From Vibrio splendidus (lineage in GTDB: Bacteria; Pseudomonadota; Gammaproteobacteria; Enterobacterales; Vibrionaceae), in contig NZ_AP025508.1 of the NCBI RefSeq assembly GCF_024347615.1, positions 3,720,001 through 3,784,000 of the forward strand: DNA of 64,000 bases, given 5' to 3'. The notes under the pieces are model-generated. The model was given only the letters and a program-made list of their open reading frames with translations. It was not told the origin of the DNA and did not search any database. Shown here in pieces: positions 15,525 through 22,406 of this stretch. Position 1 is the first letter of the stretch, and each line of letters starts with the position of its first letter. A program made the translations under genes and the position numbers.

Positions 15525-16745
15525 TCAGAGCTGATTGGTTACGTTATGACTCCAGCGTCGAGCTTCGGTGAGCTCAGTTTTAACCTGTTCCACACTCAAT
15601 CCTAAATGAGCACAGTGCTCATCCATCTGCTGCCAATCGGCATGCTCAAAGCTCTCTTCAAGGGCCAGCAAGGTTCCATATGGCCCTTCTCTACGTAGCA
15701 GAGCCACCTTGATACTTTTACACAAGGGCAGTTGCTCAACTAAATTCTCTAACGACAAGTCGAGCAGCGCATCAAGCAACGAGAACAAACCAATCATAAA
15801 GGCTTGCTCGGCATGCCCTTCAAATGCCTGATAACGAGACATACGTTGGCAGAACTGAGCTCGCTGAAGCGATAAGCCATATAGCTCTTTTGGCTTCTTA
15901 TCAGAGACATAAGACGCCACCGCCAACGAGACAAACATTTTCAGCTTCTCTTGCCCCAGATAAACCAAAGCCTGGCGGAACGAAGAGATGGTGACCTCAA
16001 GACGAGGTGACATGGTATTCACAAAACGCAGTAACTTATACGACAAGGCAACATCTTTCGCGACGATGCTTTCGACACGTTGAAAGTTGACTTCCGGCTT
16101 ACACACTTCTTGGAACAGCTCCATAGCAATTACTTGCTCAGGGCTAATGTACTTGGTCTTGATGATTTCAGGTTTGCTGAAGAAGTACCCTTGGAAGAAC
16201 TTAAAACCCGCCTCTTTCGCTTGCTTAAACTCTTGCTCAGTTTCGACTCTTTCAGCCAGAAAGCTAAACTTCTTCCCTTGATGAGCTCTTACCAAATCAC
16301 ACGCTTCATTCAAGCCCATTTGCATGATATCGAGCTTAACAATATGCGTGTATTTAAGGAATCGTTCCCATTCTGGCGTAGAGGTAAAATCATCTAGGGC
16401 AATCATGTACCCCGCTTGATAGAGCTCTTTGACCGCTTCTAACAGCTCATCCGTCGGTTGGCAGGTTTCAAGAATCTCGACCACCACCTTGTCTTTCGGC
16501 AAGCCTAAAGGAAGTCGACGAATCAAGCTTTGATGAGGGAAATTAATAAAACAGCGCGAAGATGGAATCGAAGGGTTATGCCCAACCGATAAGAAGTTCT
16601 CAACAATCAGACGATACGTTGCTCGATTAGACTCAATATGCGCTGGGTAGGCATTCCTTTCTCCGTCGCGAAACAACAGCTCATAACCAAGCGTGTTCTT
16701 GTTACGGTTTAAGATAGGTTGTCGAGCAACGTAGGTAGCGGTCAT
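15525..16745 (-). CDS. EAL-HDOD protein, CdgJ-like
   Basis: A 406-residue protein with an N-terminal EAL-type domain (about 1-205) and a C-terminal HDOD domain (about 206-390, around ESIVAKDVALSYKLLRFVN). The EAL domain shows YELLFRD in place of the EAL signature, IALDDF, VKLDIMQ, AERVET and QGYFFSKPE. The catalytic set is thus partly changed from classical phosphodiesterases, typical of YuxH/CdgJ proteins. In V. cholerae a protein of this type in equivalent gene order (CdgJ) affects motility and biofilm. Expected role: c-di-GMP-linked regulation in the cytoplasm. The ATG is directly preceded by a 20-base tandem duplication, and no clear ribosome-binding site is seen. Confidence 0.85.
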   Translation of the reverse strand: MTATYVARQPILNRNKNTLGYELLFRDGERNAYPAHIESNRATYRLIVENFLSVGHNPSIPSSRCFINFPHQSLIRRLPLGLPKDKVVVEILETCQPTDELLEAVKELYQAGYMIALDDFTSTPEWERFLKYTHIVKLDIMQMGLNEACDLVRAHQGKKFSFLAERVETEQEFKQAKEAGFKFFQGYFFSKPEIIKTKYISPEQVIAMELFQEVCKPEVNFQRVESIVAKDVALSYKLLRFVNTMSPRLEVTISSFRQALVYLGQEKLKMFVSLAVASYVSDKKPKELYGLSLQRAQFCQRMSRYQAFEGHAEQAFMIGLFSLLDALLDLSLENLVEQLPLCKSIKVALLRREGPYGTLLALEESFEHADWQQMDEHCAHLGLSVEQVKTELTEARRWSHNVTNQL

Positions 16746-16783
16746 TTATCTATAACTCTATTGATTTATCTATAACTGTATTG
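16744..16783. repeat. 20-bp tandem duplication in the leader of the EAL/HDOD gene
   Basis: Two adjacent 20-base units, ATTTATCTATAACTCTATTG and the same with one C-to-G change, fill almost the whole 43-base gap between rhtB and the EAL/HDOD start codon. Confidence 0.9.
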
Positions 16784-16788
16784 CTTTA

Positions 16789-17406
16789 CTAAGCTTTAGC
16801 GGCAGCAAGCAAGGCACCGCAACCCATGAACATACCACCAAATATTTTATTTATCTTACTCATTATACGATCAGAACGAATAAAACGTCCCATTTGTGAA
16901 GCTAATGAGGTGTAACCCAACATAACAACACTATCAATGAATACGGTTGTAACTCCTAGCACTAATAACTGCGGTGCTTGCGGTTGTGTAGGATCGATAA
17001 ATTGAGGAAACAAAGCCACCAAAAACACGATAGATTTTGGGTTAGTTAGATTGATAAGCACGGCATTTCTAAGCAGCTTACCACTCGATAGCGTTGAGCT
17101 TTCTTCTGAAGCCACCAAGCTAGAATTATCACGCCATTTTTGAATACCCAACCAAACAAGGTAAACCACGCCTACCCATTTGATGATGGTGAACGCCAAC
17201 GCAGATTGAGCCACCAGTGCACCAATACCGGCACCCACCAGCATGATGTGGAATGCAAGACCGAGCTGTAAGCCGGCGATCGACGCAAGTGACTTCTTGG
17301 TGCCATAACTTAGCCCATTGCTGATTGAGTTAACGGTACCAGAGCCCGGAGCCAAACTAAACAATATCGCCGTGACGACATAAGCAAGCCAAACATGAGT
17401 ATCCAT
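16789..17406 (-). CDS. rhtB: Homoserine/homoserine lactone efflux protein RhtB (LysE family)
   Basis: An inner-membrane exporter of the LysE/RhtB family with about six hydrophobic segments. Hallmarks are FSLAPGSGTVNSISNGL near residue 18, ASIAGLQLGLAFHIMLVG and NLTNPKSIVFLVALFPQF. Similarity to RhtB is high throughout. I prefer the second ATG (17406; 205 residues), because AAGGA lies seven bases upstream of it but directly abuts the first ATG two codons earlier. It is divergent from pldB and lies upstream of the EAL/HDOD gene on the same strand. Confidence 0.88.
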   Translation of the reverse strand: MDTHVWLAYVVTAILFSLAPGSGTVNSISNGLSYGTKKSLASIAGLQLGLAFHIMLVGAGIGALVAQSALAFTIIKWVGVVYLVWLGIQKWRDNSSLVASEESSTLSSGKLLRNAVLINLTNPKSIVFLVALFPQFIDPTQPQAPQLLVLGVTTVFIDSVVMLGYTSLASQMGRFIRSDRIMSKINKIFGGMFMGCGALLAAAKA

Positions 17407-17487
17407 TTGCATTTCCTTACTAGTTCTTTAATCTAACAACATTAGTAGCGATAAAGCTCTCACATGCATCAGTTCAGGTAACTTCCC

Positions 17488-18468
17488 ATGGAAAACCACA
17501 GTGCCGCCCCATTTTCGTACACGCAAGAACCTGAGTTCGAGCAAGCGATTAAACACCCGATCTCTGCCCTTTGGCAACAACGTAAAGATGGGTATGTCAC
17601 ATCATCAGGTAAAAAGAAGCTGTACTGGTGTAGCCTAACCTCACCAACGCACACCAAAGCCATTGTGATTTCAAATGGCCGCATTGAGTGTTGCTTGAAA
17701 TACCAAGAACTCTTTTATGATTTTTATCAGCAAGGCTATGACGTTTATTCATTTGACCACCAAGGTCAAGGCCAGTCGGAACGCATGGTAACAGACTCTG
17801 ACATTGGTCACATTCATGAGTTTGATGATTACGCCTCAGATATGTCTGACGTCATTGCCAGTTTTGACCTAAGCCGATACTCCAATCGCTACCTACTGGC
17901 ACACTCAATGGGCAGCACCATAGCCACTCGCTATCTACAAACTCATCCCGATCACCCGTTTGACAAAGTTACTCTGTGCGCTCCGATGTTTGGGATTAAG
18001 ACTGAATGGTACTTCAAGCCCATCGCGATGGTTGTTGGACAAGTACTCACCGCTTTCTATGCTAAGCCGACTTATGCCCCGGGGCAGCAAGCGTACTACT
18101 CTAAGCCCTTCGAAAATAACTTACTCAGCCACAGCAAGGTACGCTATCACTGGTTCCGTTGCTTGTATGACGGCTCCCCTTCTTTGCAGGTTGGCGGACC
18201 AAGCACTCGCTGGGTATGGCAAGGGTTAATGGCAGCCAAGCAGGCGATACAACAAACTCGTCAAATCAAGATCCCACTGCTATTGATTCAAGCTGGTGAG
18301 GAGAAGATTGTCAGCAACAGCGCTCAAGTGAAGTTCATCAATAAACTGAAGAAAACCAACTCAGCCTGCCAGTTTAAGGCCATTGAAGGGTCTAAGCATG
18401 AGGTGCTGTTTGAGAAAGACGAATATCGCAATCAAACACTGAATGCTATCAATCAGTTTTTTGCCTAG
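17488..18468 (+). CDS. pldB: Lysophospholipase L2 (alpha/beta hydrolase)
   Basis: A 326-residue alpha/beta hydrolase of the monoglyceride-lipase/lysophospholipase type. The nucleophile elbow is AHSMGS with Ser140. The oxyanion region lies around ISNGRIECCLKYQE, DHQGQGQSER is characteristic, and the likely catalytic His is in GSKHEVLFEKDE near the C-terminus. PldB removes the acyl chain from lysophospholipids at the inner membrane. The next gene is yigL, the same order as in enterics. A row of CTAATAAA repeats starts three bases after the stop codon. Confidence 0.92.
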   Translation: MENHSAAPFSYTQEPEFEQAIKHPISALWQQRKDGYVTSSGKKKLYWCSLTSPTHTKAIVISNGRIECCLKYQELFYDFYQQGYDVYSFDHQGQGQSERMVTDSDIGHIHEFDDYASDMSDVIASFDLSRYSNRYLLAHSMGSTIATRYLQTHPDHPFDKVTLCAPMFGIKTEWYFKPIAMVVGQVLTAFYAKPTYAPGQQAYYSKPFENNLLSHSKVRYHWFRCLYDGSPSLQVGGPSTRWVWQGLMAAKQAIQQTRQIKIPLLLIQAGEEKIVSNSAQVKFINKLKKTNSACQFKAIEGSKHEVLFEKDEYRNQTLNAINQFFA

Positions 18469-18470
18469 AG

Positions 18471-18526
18471 CTAATAAACTAATAAACTAATAAACTAATA
18501 AACTAATAAACTAATAAGCGAATAAG
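18471..18526. repeat. Octanucleotide tandem repeat (CTAATAAA)n downstream of pldB
   Basis: Five perfect copies of CTAATAAA (18471-18510) are followed by two degenerate copies (CTAATAAG, CGAATAAG). Because the unit is 8 bases long and carries TAATAA, it places stop codons in every plus-strand frame. Confidence 0.95.
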
Positions 18527-18699
18527 CTGAGTAACCGACCAAGAACATAAGCGCTAAAGAGGAAGAGAAGTAAGTGAGCTTTGCCCTCTTTTCTTGCATG
18601 AAATTGGCATACAATTTCTACCTAGAGATATTGTAGTTAAAACGATTCTAGCGTTGGCTAGCGTCGATATTGGTTAAGCATTTTTGCAATGAGGGTTAA

Positions 18700-19527
18700 A
18701 TGAGTATTCCTGCACTAAAAGATTCCGTGAAAATTGTTGCTTCTGATTTAGATGGTACGCTTTTGGCTCCCAACCATCAGCTAAGCGACTTTACCAAGCT
18801 AACACTTAAGAAATTACACGACCAAGGTTATACCTTTATCTTCGCTACGGGTCGTCACCACGTCGATGTGGCGGGTATTCGTCAGATCGCAGGTATTCCG
18901 GCGTACATGATCACTTCAAACGGTGCACGCGTGCATGACCAGAACGATCAACTGATGTATAGCCAGAACGTGCCTCAGGAACTCGTTCAACCTGTTATCG
19001 ATATTGTTCGCCAAGACCCAAATCTCTTTATTCACATGTACCAGAATGAAGATTGGCTACTGGACCGTGAAGACGAAATGCTGGCAAAATTCCACAGTGA
19101 GTCTGGCTTTAGCTACAAGCGCTTTGAAGCAGAAAATGCACCAAGCGAAGGTATTGCGAAAGTCTTTTTCACTCACCCAGAGCAGGACCACGAATATCTC
19201 GTCACGTTTGAACAAAAGCTAAGAGATGCTTTTGGCGACAAACTGAACATCGCCTTCTCTACACCTTGGTGTCTGGAAGTGATGGCCGCTGAAGTCTCTA
19301 AAGGCCACGCCCTAGACGCTGTTGCGAAATCACTGAACCTGACACTGGATAACTGTGTTGCCTTTGGTGACGGAATGAACGATGCCGAGATGCTGGCTAT
19401 GGCAGGCAAAGGCTTAGTGATGGGTACATCGCATGAGAAAGTATTTAAAGCTTTACCAGACAATGAAGTGATTGGCAGCAGCGCAGACGACGCCGTTGCT
19501 CACTACCTAGAAAAGCACCTGCTCTAA
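18700..19527 (+). CDS. yigL: HAD-superfamily phosphatase YigL (Cof type)
   Basis: A 275-residue Cof-type HAD hydrolase. Motif I is ASDLDGTLL (nucleophile Asp), motif II is in FATGRHHVDV, and motif IV is VAFGDGMNDAEML, with the conserved VSKGHAL lysine. YigL of E. coli is a pyridoxal-phosphate and sugar-phosphate phosphatase that relieves glucose-phosphate stress, and similarity is high. About ten extra residues precede the usual N-terminus; an internal start is possible. It lies downstream of pldB as in enterics and ends at a strong terminator. Confidence 0.9.
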   Translation: MSIPALKDSVKIVASDLDGTLLAPNHQLSDFTKLTLKKLHDQGYTFIFATGRHHVDVAGIRQIAGIPAYMITSNGARVHDQNDQLMYSQNVPQELVQPVIDIVRQDPNLFIHMYQNEDWLLDREDEMLAKFHSESGFSYKRFEAENAPSEGIAKVFFTHPEQDHEYLVTFEQKLRDAFGDKLNIAFSTPWCLEVMAAEVSKGHALDAVAKSLNLTLDNCVAFGDGMNDAEMLAMAGKGLVMGTSHEKVFKALPDNEVIGSSADDAVAHYLEKHLL

Positions 19528-19552
19528 TCTCGTCGAAGAGATCTGAATAAAT

Positions 19553-19580
19553 AAAAAGGCAGCCAATGGCTGCCTTTTTT
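19553..19580. terminator. Terminator between yigL and the EVE gene
   Basis: Stem GGCAGCC / GGCTGCC with a 3-base loop inside A5 and T6 tracts. It is suitable for both convergent genes. Confidence 0.9.
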
Positions 19581-19609
19581 GAACCTTACGTAAAAAGCTC
19601 TCTCTAACG

Positions 19610-20077
19610 CTAACGAGAACCTAGCACTTCTTTGCTTAAGATCGCCTGCCACTCTTGCTCTGTAACTGGCATGATGGATAAGCGATTGCCCCGTTTAACC
19701 AACAGCATTTCTGCTAGCTCAGGCATCGCTTTAAGCGTTGCCAAAGGAATTAAGCGCTCAGTCACTCGCACAAACTCGACATCCACCATTATCCAGCGCG
19801 GGTTGTCTGGCGAAGACTTGGCATCGTAGTAATCACTTTCTGGATCGAATTGAAAATGGTCTGGGTAGGCTTCTCTGGTTACTTTAGCGATCCCCGCTAC
19901 GCCAACTTTCTTACATGATGAATGGTATATCATCACCAGGTCTCCAAGCTTAACGTCATCGCGCATCATGTTTCGAGCCTGATAGTTGCGTACACCCTCC
20001 CAACAAGAGGTTTTTTGTACTCTCAGAGTCTGAATAGAGAAGGTGTCGGGTTCTGTTTTAAATAACCAATATGCCAT
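19610..20077 (-). CDS. EVE domain-containing protein
   Basis: A 155-residue single-domain protein of the EVE family (PUA-like fold). It starts with MAYWLFKTEPDTFSI and contains CWEGVRNYQARNMMRDD and GDLVMIYHSSC, the conserved elements that form the pocket for modified bases. EVE domains are thought to read modified cytosine or RNA and occur alone or with restriction enzymes; stand-alone members have no defined role. The start lies 40 bases from the divergent lipoprotein start, so the promoters overlap. Confidence 0.88.
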   Translation of the reverse strand: MAYWLFKTEPDTFSIQTLRVQKTSCWEGVRNYQARNMMRDDVKLGDLVMIYHSSCKKVGVAGIAKVTREAYPDHFQFDPESDYYDAKSSPDNPRWIMVDVEFVRVTERLIPLATLKAMPELAEMLLVKRGNRLSIMPVTEQEWQAILSKEVLGSR

Positions 20078-20116
20078 AATAAATCCAATTAACGGTTGCT
20101 CCGAGGAAGATATAAC

Positions 20117-21661
20117 ATGAAGGTAATGAAAAACCCAGTGACATGGCTAGTCGCATTCGCTCTACAAGGCTGTGTTACGGCACCTGATACGCCGCAACAA
20201 CCTGAACTGCCTCCAGCAACCTTGGATGAGCCACTGAGCATTCAACCGCAAACCTTCATCATGCGTGGTCAGGTAGTGGTTGGCCATGAAAGCCGAACCT
20301 TCACCCCTTGCGGTAGCCAACAACAATACTGGTTAGATTTAACGCCAGAACTCGCATTAGAAGCGCAAGGGCTCTCAACGAGACCTTACCAAGCCTTATA
20401 CGGCGAGCTGATTGGTCATCTAACCGTACCGAGCCAAACAGGGTATAACGCAGATTTCACGGCACGTTTCGTGGTTGATCAAGTGAATATTCTCACCGCA
20501 GAAAACCCTGACCGTTGTGACCAACCCCTGCGTTCAACACGTGTATTCGGCAATGAACCTTTCTGGTCAGCAAGCTTCGATAAAGACCAGCTCAAATACA
20601 CTAAGATGGGCGAACAGCCACAGATCCTCGATATTGAATCAAGCCGCACCACACCAAGCAGTCGTGATTACCAATTAGAAGGTAAAGCAGCGCAAGGCCA
20701 ACTCAACCTTACGAAAGAGAGTTGCAGCGACGGCATGAGCGATTCTATCTATGGATGGCATGCCAAGCTTAGCCTTAATGACAGTAACTATAATGGCTGT
20801 GCAACGGTCTCTAACCAAGATCCAACATTGGACTGGAGCGGGCTCTACTTCGCTAGCTCAACGCAGAACACTGGATTCTCTATCAACCTTGAGCTCAACG
20901 ATGACCACAGCGCCATTACGACATACTCGTACAGCAATGGAGACCCTTCGATTGTTGAACAAGGCTTCTGGCAGCAACTGAACCAAAATCAGGTACAAGT
21001 GGTTATGACTCGCCACCAGCAACAGTATTTAATCTCCGAGCGCATCTTCACGCTCGATAGCGGCAAGCTGGTCGCTGAAAAAGAGAAAGTGGGCAACGTT
21101 GTCTACCCGATTGCCAATGGCGGTCTGGTGCTATTCGAAGCTAAGAATACACAAACGCAAGTCAACACCACCGCTAACGTTGATCTAACCGCAAAGCAGG
21201 TGAACTCCAGCGATCAACTTGATCAAAAAGTCGACCAAGCGATCCGCGAATACTTTAAGATCAATAACACCTCACCAGACAATACTAAGTACCGCTGGTT
21301 AACCTACGACTTAAATGGCGATGGTAAAGAAGAACTGTTTGCCCAGCTCGATTGGTGTGGCTCTGGTGGCTGTACACTGCTTATTTTTGAAAATCATCAA
21401 GATAACTGGCGCTTCAATAGCCGAGTGACACTGGTTAAGGGCGATATACGCTTAGGTAAATCGCAAAACCACGGTTGGCAAGATCTGATCTTCAATGTCA
21501 GCGGCGGCGGTGCAACACCAGCGAAGCACACATTGTCATATTCAGGTGTGAGCTACCCACTCAACCCAAGTGTCGCTCCAGTTGCAGATGATGCTGATAT
21601 CAGCGACGTGGTTTTGTTTGCTGATGGTGTATCACCTGCACAAAGTGGAGTTAAGCTGTAA
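20117..21661 (+). CDS. Composite outer-membrane or periplasmic lipoprotein (COG3650/NlpE-like)
   Basis: Start at the ATG at 20117 (514 residues), with GAGGAAG upstream; the seven earlier codons lack support. A short signal peptide ends in the lipobox LQGC. Visible parts: a beta-rich segment with paired cysteines (about 30-150), a module with FGNEPFWSASF of the COG3650 type (about 150-235), an NlpE-like beta segment from LDWSGLYFAS (about 240-340), and a C-terminal module with DLNGDGKEELFAQ resembling an FG-GAP or calcium loop. Such lipoproteins may sense envelope conditions; no function is established. The DTW gene follows after two bases. Confidence 0.7.
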   Translation: MKVMKNPVTWLVAFALQGCVTAPDTPQQPELPPATLDEPLSIQPQTFIMRGQVVVGHESRTFTPCGSQQQYWLDLTPELALEAQGLSTRPYQALYGELIGHLTVPSQTGYNADFTARFVVDQVNILTAENPDRCDQPLRSTRVFGNEPFWSASFDKDQLKYTKMGEQPQILDIESSRTTPSSRDYQLEGKAAQGQLNLTKESCSDGMSDSIYGWHAKLSLNDSNYNGCATVSNQDPTLDWSGLYFASSTQNTGFSINLELNDDHSAITTYSYSNGDPSIVEQGFWQQLNQNQVQVVMTRHQQQYLISERIFTLDSGKLVAEKEKVGNVVYPIANGGLVLFEAKNTQTQVNTTANVDLTAKQVNSSDQLDQKVDQAIREYFKINNTSPDNTKYRWLTYDLNGDGKEELFAQLDWCGSGGCTLLIFENHQDNWRFNSRVTLVKGDIRLGKSQNHGWQDLIFNVSGGGATPAKHTLSYSGVSYPLNPSVAPVADDADISDVVLFADGVSPAQSGVKL

Positions 21662-21663
21662 AG

Positions 21664-22260
21664 ATGAGTAACCAACAAGCTTGCCATGGTTGTGGCTTCA
21701 CTCACCAGTGCGTTTGTCATCTAATACCGACGGTTGAAAGCCAAACCGATCTTGTCCTACTGACTCATGAGAATGAGCTGTCACGAGACACCAACACCGG
21801 AAAGTTGCTTCAGCAATCCCTTGAGCAGTGTCAGTCCATTGTGTGGCAAAGGAAAACACCACCAGCCGAGCTAATGGCGCTGCTTGAAGATGAAACACGA
21901 CAACCGTTTCTTTTATTCCCGAGTGATCAAAGCATCGAGTGTCAGCAAGCAGTGATGACCCAAGCCATGAGTCGAAAACCGCTATTCATTATCTTGGATG
22001 GCACATGGCAAGAAGCGAAGAAGATGCTTAACAAGAGCTCGTGGTTACAAGCTGTCCCACAAGTTCACCTCGACATCACCAGCGAATCCTCTTACACCTT
22101 GCGCCGCAATCAAGACAGTGGCCATCTGTGTACTTGCGAAGTGGGTATTGAGTTACTCAAATCTTTAGGTGAAAGCGAACCTGCCAAGCTTATTGATGAC
22201 TACTACCAACAGTATCTAAAAGTATTCCACGCCGACAAATGTGGCCACGCTCTCAAATAG
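21664..22260 (+). CDS. DTW-domain tRNA aminocarboxypropyltransferase
   Basis: A 198-residue DTW protein. It has an N-terminal zinc-type motif C-x2-C-x5-C-x-C (residues 8-18), the catalytic DGTW motif in ILDGTWQEAKKM, and the family RRNQDSGHLCTCE segment. Enzymes of this family (TapT/YfiP and relatives) transfer the aminocarboxypropyl group of SAM to uridine in tRNA (acp3U). Two DTW families exist and I cannot say which uridine is used here. The start lies two bases after the lipoprotein stop, implying co-translation. Confidence 0.82.
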   Translation: MSNQQACHGCGFTHQCVCHLIPTVESQTDLVLLTHENELSRDTNTGKLLQQSLEQCQSIVWQRKTPPAELMALLEDETRQPFLLFPSDQSIECQQAVMTQAMSRKPLFIILDGTWQEAKKMLNKSSWLQAVPQVHLDITSESSYTLRRNQDSGHLCTCEVGIELLKSLGESEPAKLIDDYYQQYLKVFHADKCGHALK

Positions 22261-22320
22261 ATCAAGCAGGCGCGCGAGAAGGCAATAAGCACATTTCAGG
22301 GCGGGACAGATACTAAAAAC

Positions 22321-22351
22321 AAAAAGGGTGAGCCATAAACTCACCCTTTTT
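22321..22351. terminator. Bidirectional terminator downstream of the DTW gene
   Basis: Stem GGGTGAG / CTCACCC with a 7-base loop inside A5 and T5 tracts. Confidence 0.85.
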
Positions 22352-22381
22352 ACATTGTACTTTCGTTATTGAACCAACCAG

Positions 22382-22397
22382 TGTTTCACGTGAAACT
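22382..22397. promoter_or_regulatory. parS chromosome-partition site
   Basis: TGTTTCACGTGAAACT matches the bacterial parS 16-mer TGTTTCACGTGAAACA at 15 of 16 positions and keeps the full GTTTCACGTGAAAC palindrome. parS sites bind ParB and load SMC/MukB-type condensin and the ParA partition system near the origin; Vibrio chromosome 1 uses sites of this consensus. The site lies in the 146-base gap between the two convergent genes, ten bases from the end of the FIST-GGDEF-EAL gene. Confidence 0.9.
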
Positions 22398-22406
22398 CTC
22401 GCTCCA

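Noticed and set aside
18471..18526. CRISPR array
   Set aside because: Unit is 8 bases with no spacers and no cas genes; it is a simple tandem repeat.
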